In this document: piece after piece, positions 24,509 to 34,346 of the stretch | How the letters are laid out: every line of letters starts with the position of its first letter | Position numbering within the stretch: the stretch's first letter is position 1 | From: Bin80 sp965116685 | Lineage (GTDB): Bacteria > Bacteroidota > Rhodothermia > Rhodothermales > Bin80 | Assembly (NCBI GenBank): GCA_965116685.1 | Contig: OZ220707.1 | Span: 2,480,001-2,544,000, forward strand | DNA: 64,000 nt | Reading direction: 5' to 3' | Notes under the pieces: generated by a model | Databases searched by the model: none | The model's input: only the letters and a program-made list of their open reading frames with translations | What the model was told of the DNA's origin: nothing | Program-made: the position numbers and the translations under genes

Positions 24509-26246
24509 TCAATATTCCGGTATTGTGTACCATTGCAACTGCTGAAAGTGTTCCAGGAAACGCTTCCAGGCCTGTACGGCTGACTGGGCGATATAAAAGG
24601 TTACATAGCGGCCATGACGTGCTATGGTTGCACCGACCTTCAGCACACACAGTCGGAAGCGGCGAATGTGCATGTGCGCCTCTTCCCGATCGGGGTCCGG
24701 GGAGTCCTCCGTCTCCAAGGCACCCCCCGTTGATTCGTCCAGCACAGCTCCAGGTAGATTCGTTTGACGCAGCCCCTGGGCGCATTGCGTTGGCGCCGGT
24801 GGAGTCTGTTCAGACGATGGCGTCTCATCCAACGGTGGAGGCGGACTATGCAAGTTGCATCGACTGATGTGAAGAAGCTGGTAGGCCAGCATGTACACCT
24901 GGAGGCGCACATCATTCTCCGCGCCGACCTCCGCATCGGGATCCACTTCGTATGTACGCTCAATCGGTCTCTGACGGTAATGCGACTTGGGACGTGGAGA
25001 GGACGACAATGATGCGCTGCAGGCGATTTTCATCTCGCCCTGATGCATCTCCGCCTTTCCGCGTTGACTGTACATGGGAACCAACTTCTGACCTGGATAC
25101 ATCTCCGCATCAAGATTGGTCACCAAAAAATAGACCCTGTCATATAGCTCTCCCGGGCGCGACTTGATCACCAATACCACCCGACGAGTACATTCCCACG
25201 ACTTCGCACCATAGGTCAATTCAATGCAGGTCATATCCTCCAACGGGCGATCCTTCACGTACTTTGCGGCCATCTGCTCCAGTGTCTTGTTCTTGCGTAG
25301 ACGCATGAGATAGCCAATATTTTCGGTCTCCAGTCGTGTACACAACGCACCACTATTGAAGCCGGCGTCCATACGGACAATGACCTGGTCGGCGACATGC
25401 TGGCGCACCGCATGGGCGATGGGAACGATGAAGTCCTCGCAATCGGTGACCTCGCGCTGAGTTCCCGGACGCAATTGCGCCCCGAGCACATCCCCACTCT
25501 CCCCGCACGAAGCAATCAGGGGAAGGAAGATGGTCCGCTTATAATGCCCATGATACTTGCTGCCAAGCTGGTTGCCGTGTGCATCCACGGGCATCGCATC
25601 CACATCAATGACCACTTCATCGCGCCGCCGTCCACCGTTTTGGACCAGCATATGCTCCATCCCCACCTTCAGAAGCCCTGCCTTCAAGTGAACCAGATTC
25701 TGTACCATGCCCAGCAGACCCACCAAGCGGGACATGGTCGGCTGCGATGCCAACGTACGATCCGATCCGACTACCCCATCCCCCCGGCTCGTACTGGTGG
25801 ACACACCAAAGGCCGCATCCCGACTGAGTGCATCCGTCCATAACGAACTCCAGCCCTGCATTAACTGAAGCAGCCACTGCAAAAGCAGTTCAAACAAAGG
25901 ATAGTGGATACGATGTGGATCCCGAGGATCGTGCAGTCGATCGGTCAAAAAGTCCAGGATTCCGATGCGATCAATCACCGACCGCAACAAGAATGCGCCT
26001 GCGTCCGAGGTCGTATGGTTGCGACTAGACGATTTGATCCGAATTGACTGGTTGAAGGGAAGCACAAAAAGAGGCTCAGAAGACGGGGACATGGGATCAC
26101 CTTGAGGGTGAAATGAGTAGATAATTCTTAAACAGGTCAGTAGACTTGATTCAGAACGAAAACAGAGGTTTATTCGATCAAAATCCACGAAAAACAGGGC
26201 TAATCGCCCAATGAATGGAACAAATATAGCAGGATAAGGCTCCCCA
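24301..26246 (-). mobile_element. IS1380-family element, boundaries tentative
   Basis: TGGGGCGCC (24301-24309) and GGCTCCCCA (26238-26246) are 8-of-9 inverted repeats that bracket the IS1380 transposase. GAT flanks both sides (24298-24300 and 26247-26249), shorter than the usual 4-5 bp duplication, so the exact ends are uncertain by a few bases. The element would be about 1.95 kb, which is plausible for the family. Confidence 0.6.
24509..26092 (-). CDS. IS1380 family transposase
   Basis: The protein has 527 residues from ATG 26092 (MSPSSEPLFVLPFNQ), preceded by AAGGTGAT as a possible ribosome-binding site; the frame extends 32 residues further upstream without support. The DDE residues sit in VVIDVDAMPVDAHGNQ, VRMDAGFNSGALC and the family-defining YSQRGKAEMHQGEMK. 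The C-terminal helical domain ends QAWKRFLEHFQQL, preceded by a Pro-rich insertion (HSPPPPLDETPSSE) that is longer than usual. The frame is intact. Confidence 0.92.
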   Translation of the reverse strand: MSPSSEPLFVLPFNQSIRIKSSSRNHTTSDAGAFLLRSVIDRIGILDFLTDRLHDPRDPHRIHYPLFELLLQWLLQLMQGWSSLWTDALSRDAAFGVSTSTSRGDGVVGSDRTLASQPTMSRLVGLLGMVQNLVHLKAGLLKVGMEHMLVQNGGRRRDEVVIDVDAMPVDAHGNQLGSKYHGHYKRTIFLPLIASCGESGDVLGAQLRPGTQREVTDCEDFIVPIAHAVRQHVADQVIVRMDAGFNSGALCTRLETENIGYLMRLRKNKTLEQMAAKYVKDRPLEDMTCIELTYGAKSWECTRRVVLVIKSRPGELYDRVYFLVTNLDAEMYPGQKLVPMYSQRGKAEMHQGEMKIACSASLSSSPRPKSHYRQRPIERTYEVDPDAEVGAENDVRLQVYMLAYQLLHISRCNLHSPPPPLDETPSSEQTPPAPTQCAQGLRQTNLPGAVLDESTGGALETEDSPDPDREEAHMHIRRFRLCVLKVGATIARHGRYVTFYIAQSAVQAWKRFLEHFQQLQWYTIPEY

Positions 26247-26386
26247 GATGCTTATCAATACGAAACTGCTAAATTGAGATGAATATTATGGGTTAATGGC
26301 ACTAAATGGACACTTTTAAGCCTCGTGTCCGTATACATAGGTTTTTAAATGTCCCTAAACACGGAGGCACCATACGCAAACCACTG

Positions 26387-26563
26387 ATGGCACAAACCTT
26401 TTCTGTTACTGTTTTGGTATATGAAGATGGTACACTGGCGGTTACTGGTAGCGATATTACTGGACTGATAATTGAGGTCCGCACATGCGATGAGTTGTTG
26501 GTTGAACTGCCACGAGTTGCTTCTGACTTATTGCGGTTAAACCATGGCTTAACTGATGAATAA
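26387..26563 (+). CDS. Small DUF1902-like / HicB-fold protein
   Basis: The protein has 58 residues from ATG 26387: AQTFSVTVLVYEDGTLAVTG, then DITGLIIEVRTCDELLVELP and DLLRLNHGL. This is the strand-strand-helix pattern of DUF1902 and partial HicB-like antitoxin folds. The frame opens at 26306, but the 27 extra residues do not fit the family. No HicA-like partner is adjacent, and the gene is stranded between two insertion sequences, so it may be an orphan or a remnant. Confidence 0.5.
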   Translation: MAQTFSVTVLVYEDGTLAVTGSDITGLIIEVRTCDELLVELPRVASDLLRLNHGLTDE

Positions 26564-27032
26564 ATCGCAAAAGCTGTGTTGTGCATAGAGTTTGAACTCG
26601 TCACAGACACTGTTTCCCAACAAAAACCCAGTTCCTTGACTTCACTACCGGGAGTGCTCTGGAGTAGCGATGGACGTTCACATTCTCTGCAATATGCGTA
26701 AGCTATGGCGGGGTATGAACGGGAGATTTTGAAGTTGCTAAAAAGGAATGGATTCTCCGTAAAACGTAACCCGTGAGGCAGCCACGTAATCTGGGGCAAT
26801 GGCAAGACAAATGTGTCTGTTCCAGCAAAAATCAAAAAGCGCCATACGGCCAACGGAATACTCAAAGCAGGGGGGATCAACAAAAAGGTTTAGGCCAATC
26901 TTCACGTACTTGGCGACTAAATCCTTGTATTTCTATATTGAAACAGAGATACGATCAAGAGATCGCTAAGCACTTGATTTAGTGCAATTGAGTATATAAA
27001 TCCCCTTTTTTGTGAACCATGTGTCCTTCTTT
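26564..27032. other. Non-coding accessory spacer (469 bp)
   Basis: This AT-rich stretch lies between two insertion sequences. The only long frame crosses it on the minus strand (to 26883), overlaps the DUF1902-like gene and has no recognisable features. I see no RNA gene or strong hairpin. Confidence 0.4.
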
Positions 27033-27110
27033 ATGAATGTTGGTCCTCTGTTTGGGCATCCCCTTGGGCTTCCGCCCATTTGGTGGCTTGGTTACGCGCT
27101 TCAAGTATGA
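27033..27110 (+). CDS. Possible 25-residue upstream peptide overlapping the next start (ATGA)
   Basis: A short frame MNVGPLFGHPLGLPP...LQV ends in TGA at 27108-27110, overlapping the ATG at 27107 of the following gene. An ATGA overlap is typical of translational coupling. The peptide is hydrophobic (PPIWWLGYAL) and unlike any family I know. It could equally be the tail of a truncated gene or chance. Confidence 0.2.
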   Translation: MNVGPLFGHPLGLPPIWWLGYALQV

Positions 27111-27529
27111 GTATAATAGAATGTGGGGATTTTCTCAGTGCAATGGCCATCGGAAGAATCCTTGAGGAATTACAAGTATATTATCCAGAACCCGACTATT
27201 CTACTATGGATAAACATTTGGCCATGGTAGAAAAAATCGCTACTGCCCTGGGACAAATAGAAGTGTTTTCAGATAAAAATCGTGAGGATCTTAAAGGTTT
27301 TTCTGCCAAACTATTTAAGGTCGTTGAAAGGGTTGAACGAAGTATAGAAAACATCAGAGCTCTGCCCGAAAATGTAACTTGGAGACAAAAAGCATATACC
27401 AAATTGGAGCATCTCGCAAATCGGATTGAAGATATTGCTGAAACGTCTGCGCTCGCCGCAAGCAAAAAATTTACCAGAACAATAGAGGTAGAAGTACGGA
27501 GCTTGATGAATGTGCCAGCGGACGATTGA
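27107..27529 (+). CDS. Hypothetical helical protein in IS-flanked patch
   Basis: The protein has 140 residues from ATG 27107 (MSIIECGDFLSAMAIGRIL); the frame opens at 27080. It is largely alpha-helical and probably coiled-coil (KNREDLKGFSAKLFKVVERV, RQKAYTKLEHLANRIEDIAE) without signal peptide or membrane segment. I recognise no family. The left end of the next mobile element lies 57 bases past its stop, so the gene could be part of an accessory cassette whose neighbours were lost. Confidence 0.5.
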   Translation: MSIIECGDFLSAMAIGRILEELQVYYPEPDYSTMDKHLAMVEKIATALGQIEVFSDKNREDLKGFSAKLFKVVERVERSIENIRALPENVTWRQKAYTKLEHLANRIEDIAETSALAASKKFTRTIEVEVRSLMNVPADD

Positions 27530-27585
27530 GCAGGTCCCAAAGTTTAAGTGAGGACTCAAGAAACTACGTAGGCACCGAGGATTAT

Positions 27586-29654
27586 CTAGCCTGAATTCCC
27601 GGGAAGTATAGAATTGATCCAATAAGATAGAGAATCCCCGTTGAAGCATGCAGATTTGCGGAGTATTCATTGTTTTTTATGAAGTGATGAACAAGATGCC
27701 ACTACTATAAACTTTCTTCCCGCCTCTGAACTCCCTCCGATTTTTCCAAGAATAATCATACATAATCGCTGTTATAGGTGCAAAGGATCCTCTTTTTTGT
27801 CTTTTTGATCTATCTTAGGCAAATCAGGTTGATTCTTTGTGTGTTTGTAGTATATTGGCTATTACTTCATACTTCACTATATAACATGGAACGCCGCTCC
27901 GATTTCTTTGCCCAGCCCGATGGTCGCCCCATGCGACAATACGAAGCCCTTCGTGCCTATCTTCACGAAGGATGCTCCATTGAAGATGCCGCTGAACGAG
28001 GCGGCTATGCCATCGGATCTTTCCGCAATCTCCTTACGCGCTTCAATAAAAACCCCTCCTCGAATTTCTTTTGGAAGCCACCCAAACCCGTCTTATCCGA
28101 AGCCAAGCCTCCCGACCCAAGGCAGGAACGGATTCTCATCCTCCGCAAACAACAGGGCATGACCATTGGTCAAATTCAGCAGGTGTTGAAAAAAGAGCAG
28201 ATCCCTGCGAGTCTTGGGTATATCCACAAGATCTTCCGGCAGGAAAACATTTCCCGTCTCCCTCGCCGGTCTGCTCATCCACCTGCCCCAAGAACGGTGA
28301 TTGCGGACCGCCGCCGGCTTGACCTGAGCCCGAAGACGTTCCACACCGCGTTTGCAGGATTGTTTTTGTTTGCGTTTGATCTGGCCCGAATGGGACTTGA
28401 TGAAATGTTGGAGCATGTAAAGATGCCCGGTACAAGCAAGATCCCCGCCGGCTGTGCGGTTCGCTCGCTCTTAGCATTGAAGCTCGCTGGCATTGGGCGC
28501 CCCTCTCATGGGATGGCCGAAACGTTGGATCAGGGCCTTGCGCTATTTACCGGTCTCAATGCGATTCCCAAACGGACCACCCTCACCGAATACTCCATCC
28601 AGGTGGATCCGACCTTTGCAGGGCCGCTGATGAACCAGTGGTATCACGCCGCGGCACAATTGGCGAACGTTGTAGGAGAGGGGGGCTCCCTGGATTTGGA
28701 TTTTCACACCATTCCCTACCATGGAGATCAGGCGCTATTAGAGAAACACTTTGTCTCCAAGCGGAGTCGGCGCCAACGTGGAATTCTCACCCTGCTTGCA
28801 CGAGATGCGGATGCCCATGTGTTTTGCTATGCCGATACGACCATCGAAAAGCAAACCCAGAATGATGCGATTCTTCGCTTTGTGAACGACTGGAAAGCCC
28901 GAACGGGAAACGTTCCCGGCGAGCTTGTCTTTGACAGCCGGTTCACGGTCTATCATAACTTGGCGGAACTGGATAAACAGGGGATTGACTTCATTACACT
29001 GCGGCGCCGTTATGCAGCACTGATGCAGCGAGTCCATACGTTGGATCCATCGGCATGGACCAAAATGCGACTCTCCAATATCGGACGCGCCTATCGGACT
29101 CCGAGTGTGGTGGATGAAACCGTTGAATTGCGAAACTATCCCAAACCACTCCGACAACTTCTCATCAAAAATCTAGGCCATGATAAACCCACGATTCTCA
29201 TTACCAATCAAATGAAGCGCACTGCCTCCAAACTCATTGATCGGTATGCGCGCCGCATGGTCATTGAAAATGTCATTAGCGACGCCATTGACTTCTTTCA
29301 CATGGATGCATTGAGCTCCGCCGTGCCCATGCGAATCAATGTAGATATTCAGTTAACCGTGATGGCCAGTGTGCTTTATCGCCTTTTGGGCGTCCGAGTC
29401 GGACACCGTTATGAAAAATCCGAAGCAAGAACCATCTATCGGGATTTGGTCAAGCATAACGGAAAAGTAACCATCACCCAAGACGAAATTCTGGTCCAGT
29501 TGCGAGTAAGGGCCAAAACCAACTATTTGATCGCGGCGGGATATCCTGAATTACGACAGAGAATCCCATGGCTTAACAATAAAATCCTCCGGGTTCAGTT
29601 CTCGAAACGCCCCTGAAATTCACACCACAAAATCATCCCGGGAATTCAGGCTAG
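27586..29654 (+). mobile_element. Complete 2-kb insertion sequence with near-perfect 15-bp ends and CTAG flanks
   Basis: CCTGAATTCCCGGGA (27590-27604) is repeated as an exact inverted copy TCCCGGGAATTCAGG (29636-29650). Both are flanked outward by CTAG (27586-27589 and 29651-29654), either a 4-bp target duplication or an extension of the inverted repeat, since CTAG is its own complement. The single ORF is a DDE-type transposase with an N-terminal HTH region. I cannot place the element in a named IS family. Confidence 0.88.
27886..29616 (+). CDS. DDE transposase with N-terminal helix-turn-helix, family unassigned
   Basis: The protein has 576 residues from ATG 27886 (MERRSDFFAQPDGRP); the frame opens 36 residues earlier in a hydrophobic stretch that is unlikely to be translated. 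The N-terminal 150 residues hold two HTH-like segments (CSIEDAAERGGYAIGSFRNL and MTIGQIQQVLKKEQIPASLG). The catalytic region follows: SLDLDFHTIPYHGD (first Asp), GELVFDSRFTVYHNL (second Asp) and RRMVIENVISDAIDFFHMD (Glu). The RNase H fold is IS4-like. The frame is intact, so the element is potentially active. Confidence 0.85.
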   Translation: MERRSDFFAQPDGRPMRQYEALRAYLHEGCSIEDAAERGGYAIGSFRNLLTRFNKNPSSNFFWKPPKPVLSEAKPPDPRQERILILRKQQGMTIGQIQQVLKKEQIPASLGYIHKIFRQENISRLPRRSAHPPAPRTVIADRRRLDLSPKTFHTAFAGLFLFAFDLARMGLDEMLEHVKMPGTSKIPAGCAVRSLLALKLAGIGRPSHGMAETLDQGLALFTGLNAIPKRTTLTEYSIQVDPTFAGPLMNQWYHAAAQLANVVGEGGSLDLDFHTIPYHGDQALLEKHFVSKRSRRQRGILTLLARDADAHVFCYADTTIEKQTQNDAILRFVNDWKARTGNVPGELVFDSRFTVYHNLAELDKQGIDFITLRRRYAALMQRVHTLDPSAWTKMRLSNIGRAYRTPSVVDETVELRNYPKPLRQLLIKNLGHDKPTILITNQMKRTASKLIDRYARRMVIENVISDAIDFFHMDALSSAVPMRINVDIQLTVMASVLYRLLGVRVGHRYEKSEARTIYRDLVKHNGKVTITQDEILVQLRVRAKTNYLIAAGYPELRQRIPWLNNKILRVQFSKRP

Positions 29655-29736
29655 TAAGGTTCAGGACATCCTGAGTAGTCTTGCCACTGATATAATACCC
29701 TTCTTTCTTGCGAACCTTGCTCCCGTCTGATCCTTA

Positions 29737-32700
29737 TTATGAACCGCTTCCCTCTCCAGTACCTTCCTCTGGTTCAGAAACCTGTCGCCGTAGCAGGCGT
29801 CGCCATGAGGTGAATTCAGTCCGATAATTGAGACCGAGTCCGGTTTCTCTGTTAATGAGAGATTCGCTCAATATATCTCCTTCACGTCGGTAAAAGAATT
29901 CTACTGCTACAGAGGGGCTCAACTGAATTTGCACAATAAACTCCCCTTCAATCCCCTGTGGAGCAATCTCTTCCGTGCTCAGTCCCCGGTAGATTCCCTG
30001 ACCACGAATCAGCAGGCGCTCACCCAGGAGCCTGAATGCAATATCTGCAGATACATCCAAGTCCTGAACCGTCTCATCACTTTGTACTCCTAATCTAAAA
30101 TCAGCCTGTGGAATCACCTGACTCAAATATCGGTTCAGTTGACTCACTACAAGACTGGATACACTGTTCACGGCAGAACTTGCCAGGATCCCGCTGCGCG
30201 CGCCATCGGCAGATAGTAAAAAAGAATTCGTGAGTAAAACACTCGTCGCATGCTCTGCTGCAAGATCTGGCCGGTTCAGGTAGGAATCCAGAAGCGGTGT
30301 GTCACTAATGGCTTCCTGCCTTTGATCAACATCCAGTGCCAAGTCGATCAGGACGGCATTCAAGGTTCCAGACACATCCAGGTTCACAATGACGGGTAGA
30401 CTCGTTTTGATGGCCCCACCGACATCTTCAGGCAGGCCGCTGCGCGAAGCACGGGTACGGTAGGCTCCCTGAATATCAAGCACCGGGTTGAGAGGTTCTC
30501 CGTTCCAGATAATTGTACCGGAGTCAATCAGGAAGCGTCTAATGAATACCTCCCCTGCTGTGAAGAGATAATCCCCAGAAGAGATCTCAAAGGAGCCGTA
30601 GGTTGCCATATCTCCTCCGGTTCGCTGGATCTGTACACGAGCCGTTCCGATCCCATTAATCACATCCCCCAGGAGTGGATCAACGACAAGGTGAATGCTG
30701 GATCCAGGTGGCCCAACAAGGTTGAGGTCCATATCTAATCCATCCCGGAATAAACGCTCCCCTTCAGGACGCTTATCCAAGATATTTTCACGTTGCCGGA
30801 AGGAAGTCAATTGCCCCTCTACAGGGAGGGAGGGATCCACATACACAATGAATCCAGGGTCATGGGCGGTGTTTGCTTCCCGGATTGGGATATAGATTTC
30901 ACTTTGCGGGGTGACGGTCAGGTTGTCTGAACGCAGGAAAGATGTATGGACAGGGCCGGTTAAGGTTGCATCCCCGGATACACGGATATCCCCATAAAAG
31001 GGGAGGTCACTCGTATGGGTCTGCACATCCATGATTTGCAGGGAGTCAAAATCCGCCAATGCATCAAAGGACAGAAATTGAAAATCATTCAGGTCCAGTG
31101 CCCCATCAAGCCTCGCGGTCCCTCCGCCCGGATCCTGTACGAGCAACTGGTTCACTAGGATTACATCTTCGACTAGGTCGACCGATGCTGTGGCCTCATA
31201 GGATGAGTTGAATCGGGGAATCCCAAAGTGACCATTTTCCCAGTCAAGTGATCCACCGAGAATGATATTGTCCAGAGGGCCTTTCAAGTTGATATTCCCG
31301 TTAAACCCGCCCCTGAAGTCTGCAAAATCCCGCAAAATCAATTGCAAGAAGGACGCATCCAAGCGCTGTACGTCCATGAAAATGTCAAGAACTCCAGGGC
31401 TCTCGGGGCCGGGAGCGACAAAATTTCCGGTTACTGCCATCTGATTGCTTGCATAGAGATAGTCTACCGGTGCTGTCCCGACCGAGTCGATGATCATAGC
31501 GATTCTTAGGTCTGAACCACCTGGCAAGAGGATGCTCGAAGCGTGAAGATTCCCCACCAGTCGATTATCAAACGTAAGGGTATCCACCTCCAGTGTGCCG
31601 GTAATTTCCGGCATCCAGAGTCCAGTCCACGAAAGATCTGCATCAATCTGCCCCCCGAGGGGACGCCTCAGTTCGAAGATACTTGACAGGTGATTCAGAT
31701 CAACCCCGTCCAGATTCAATCTCAGGGTGTCGGACGGAAGCCTTGAGAGGCTGCCCTGAACAGTAACGGCCTGTACGTCTTCAAGGAATGGGTTGAGGGT
31801 CTCCAGTCTCAGTGGGGTCAACACTGCGGCATCCGCAAACAAATCAATGTCTGCGGGCTGCGAGATATTCCATGCGGCATCTCCAACAGAAATCTGTACA
31901 TCCTGAATCTGTATCCGTGCCCGATCCGGGAGGAGTTGGATGCCGGAGGACACATACGCCTGAGTAGAAGTATTTTCGCTGCCTGCGTAGAGATCGACAG
32001 TTCCAATTCTTCCATCTTGTTTTACCGAGATCCGGGGCGTTCTGAGGATGGCACGGTGATTGGCCAAGGAATCGGCGACCAGATCTAGATCTATTTTCCA
32101 GCCCGACTCTATCTCCTGGCGCAAGTCAGCTGTAAGTGTCAGCGCAGCTTCGATCTGGTAAGCTGCGACGTTGTTCAAAGTGAACCGGTCGTCCTGCAAC
32201 TCAGATCGTAAACGGAGTGTTTCTCCATCGGCTACAATATCCATACTCCCGCGGCTGGTGCTGGAAAATGTCGGTAGCATAGGCAACAGCGCCTCGACGG
32301 CAGGATGTGTGTGTAGCTCCCAGCGAAGGGTCATTTCAACAGGGAGCAGTTGCGGTCCCTGTTCGCTCTTATGAATTTCAGGCGGCGAATCGGACATTCC
32401 GCCGTCGATAGATGTACTGGGTAGTTCAGACCTCAGGTGAGAGACAAACCGGTCAAACGTCCCTGAAAAAGCATCTGCCCAGGCGGGGCCAGTCCGGGTG
32501 AGCGAATTCTGGTCAAATTTGCCGGATATTTCGAGATCCAGAACATCTCCCTGCACCGTGAGACGGGGACCTGTAGCAGTTGTATCGCGCAGCGTGATGG
32601 CCCACTCGGTTGGTGGCACAGAAAGGGGGTCGTCTTCCCATATCACGGTGGATGAATCAGTATCAATCTTGACGGAAGCAGAGAGGTCATCCAGTTTGAT

Positions 32701-34320
32701 CCCTGTGCCACGAAGCTCCCAGTCCGCATTCAGTCCAGTTTCAAGCCCGGGAACGGTAAATAAAGTCCCCAGGTCAAATGTAGTTAGCTTGCCCTGAGCG
32801 TCATATACAAGATTTTCACTGCCCCAATCTGCCGCAATCCCGGCCGAAATACGGGAATTTTGTTCAAATGCAAATCCACTGAGATTCAGTTGACTGTCGG
32901 CGAGGGTCCCCTCCATCCAAAGACTGTCAAGTGCCCGTCCACCAATCATGGAGGGGGAAAGGGCCAGCGAGGCAGACGCAGATGGCGACCGGAATTCCGT
33001 TCCCTCGATGGAAAGATGGCCATTGATTGTGCCATTGAGGGTTTGCTCTCCCGTAAAATCATAGGGATTTAGATCGGTTGCAGCCAACTCGGCATCATAG
33101 GTCCATGAGATATCGCGGTGGGCTGTACCTCGGAGTTGTCCGCGGCTGCCGGTCTCCGTTGTAATGTCAATGATCCCTGCAACTTCAAGCTCATTCAGGG
33201 CACTTCTTCCCTCCACAGAACCTTCAACCTGGATGGCTCCGCCATGCCACATGGTTGAATCCATCACGGGATACAGGTCTACCGGATCAAGAACGCTTGG
33301 GCTGATGGAAGCCTCGAAGGATACCTGATTTTCGTCGGCATGGACACTGGAGGAGGGGATCACAATGCGTGAGTGATCAGAAAATGCAATAAAATTCTGC
33401 AGCGACCACTGTGCACCATCGCGGTGGATCAGTCCGCCGAGAGACAGGGAATTGGAGAGGAGCACATTGGGGACAATGGCATGGACAAAGTCGGGGGTAA
33501 AATAGCTTTGGGGTAGGGAGAAATCAGCGAGCTCCGCGCTGGGCGAAAGTACGCCGAACACGGTTGCTTGGTTGATTGTGCTGGATAGCGTCAGAGCGTT
33601 AATGTGCAGTTGCTCACGTTCGAGTACCAGTTCTCCACTGGCCTTTACTGCCAGCGTATCAATGGAGGCTTCCATCGACTCAATCGCGAGCAGGTTTCGA
33701 TCGGGCTCAAGGCTGATTTCCCCTTCCAAGGCGATATTGGAAATGGTCGACTCCGCCAAATCAAACAACCACCCTGACTGAATCGCTGGGGGTGCATGCT
33801 CCTGATAGGACACGGTAACCGTAGCGCCTGAGATGGAGATGTGTGCAGACTGGGACTCCCACTCGGCTCCGCTGGTCGGTTTTCTGCGTGTGAGTACAGA
33901 AGCCAGATTCCATGTGCTGTCCGCATTATACTGCAGGTGCAGTGTGGGACGCGTGATCTGAAGGGTGCTGGGCTCAAACCGCCATCCTAATACCCCCTTC
34001 CAGTTGGGCTGTGCAAAGATCTCATCTATATGCAGCCAGAGGCGATCCTGTTCATCATAAAGTGCGACGTCCTGCAGTCGAATCGTGCGCTGGAGGTTCC
34101 CGGTGATCGTTTCAATGGCAATCCTTCCCGTATAGGTTTCGGCAAATCTGGATTCAATCTCCTGGCGCAGGTAGTCCCGGCTCACCTCGGTACGTGTCAG
34201 CCCGATATATACGAGAAAGCCGCTTCCAAGAACGAAAACTATAATCGCAGCGGCGCGCTTGAGGGCGAACCCGCGTGAGCGAGGATCAGGCCGAGGTTCA
34301 GATGGAAGAGGGTGATCCAC
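29737..34320 (-). CDS. tamB: TamB-like translocation and assembly / lipid transport protein
   Basis: This 1527-residue protein has one N-terminal transmembrane helix (about residues 21-43, IIVFVLGSGFLVYIGL) and a long periplasmic stretch of amphipathic beta-strand repeats. The C-terminal TamB domain (about 1150-1500) includes GDYLFTAGEVFIRRFLIDSG, GEPLNPVLDIQGAY and FRLLGERLLIRGQGIY. It is of usual AsmA/TamB length. TamB-type proteins bridge inner and outer membranes and carry phospholipid. No TamA/BamA gene is adjacent. Upstream on the same strand (26 bases) is the sialate O-acetylesterase gene, but no functional link is evident. Confidence 0.9.
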   Translation of the reverse strand: MDHPLPSEPRPDPRSRGFALKRAAAIIVFVLGSGFLVYIGLTRTEVSRDYLRQEIESRFAETYTGRIAIETITGNLQRTIRLQDVALYDEQDRLWLHIDEIFAQPNWKGVLGWRFEPSTLQITRPTLHLQYNADSTWNLASVLTRRKPTSGAEWESQSAHISISGATVTVSYQEHAPPAIQSGWLFDLAESTISNIALEGEISLEPDRNLLAIESMEASIDTLAVKASGELVLEREQLHINALTLSSTINQATVFGVLSPSAELADFSLPQSYFTPDFVHAIVPNVLLSNSLSLGGLIHRDGAQWSLQNFIAFSDHSRIVIPSSSVHADENQVSFEASISPSVLDPVDLYPVMDSTMWHGGAIQVEGSVEGRSALNELEVAGIIDITTETGSRGQLRGTAHRDISWTYDAELAATDLNPYDFTGEQTLNGTINGHLSIEGTEFRSPSASASLALSPSMIGGRALDSLWMEGTLADSQLNLSGFAFEQNSRISAGIAADWGSENLVYDAQGKLTTFDLGTLFTVPGLETGLNADWELRGTGIKLDDLSASVKIDTDSSTVIWEDDPLSVPPTEWAITLRDTTATGPRLTVQGDVLDLEISGKFDQNSLTRTGPAWADAFSGTFDRFVSHLRSELPSTSIDGGMSDSPPEIHKSEQGPQLLPVEMTLRWELHTHPAVEALLPMLPTFSSTSRGSMDIVADGETLRLRSELQDDRFTLNNVAAYQIEAALTLTADLRQEIESGWKIDLDLVADSLANHRAILRTPRISVKQDGRIGTVDLYAGSENTSTQAYVSSGIQLLPDRARIQIQDVQISVGDAAWNISQPADIDLFADAAVLTPLRLETLNPFLEDVQAVTVQGSLSRLPSDTLRLNLDGVDLNHLSSIFELRRPLGGQIDADLSWTGLWMPEITGTLEVDTLTFDNRLVGNLHASSILLPGGSDLRIAMIIDSVGTAPVDYLYASNQMAVTGNFVAPGPESPGVLDIFMDVQRLDASFLQLILRDFADFRGGFNGNINLKGPLDNIILGGSLDWENGHFGIPRFNSSYEATASVDLVEDVILVNQLLVQDPGGGTARLDGALDLNDFQFLSFDALADFDSLQIMDVQTHTSDLPFYGDIRVSGDATLTGPVHTSFLRSDNLTVTPQSEIYIPIREANTAHDPGFIVYVDPSLPVEGQLTSFRQRENILDKRPEGERLFRDGLDMDLNLVGPPGSSIHLVVDPLLGDVINGIGTARVQIQRTGGDMATYGSFEISSGDYLFTAGEVFIRRFLIDSGTIIWNGEPLNPVLDIQGAYRTRASRSGLPEDVGGAIKTSLPVIVNLDVSGTLNAVLIDLALDVDQRQEAISDTPLLDSYLNRPDLAAEHATSVLLTNSFLLSADGARSGILASSAVNSVSSLVVSQLNRYLSQVIPQADFRLGVQSDETVQDLDVSADIAFRLLGERLLIRGQGIYRGLSTEEIAPQGIEGEFIVQIQLSPSVAVEFFYRREGDILSESLINRETGLGLNYRTEFTSWRRLLRRQVSEPEEGTGEGSGS

Positions 34321-34346
34321 GGGTAAGGATGCTTTGGTGAAAGAGG

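Noticed and set aside
24340..24867. 175-residue plus-strand frame in the IS1380 element
   Set aside because: It is the complementary shadow of the transposase, whose frame carries clear DDE and IS1380 motifs.
26302..26883. 193-residue minus-strand frame
   Set aside because: Overlaps the DUF1902-like gene on the opposite strand and shows no domain or signal consistent with a gene.
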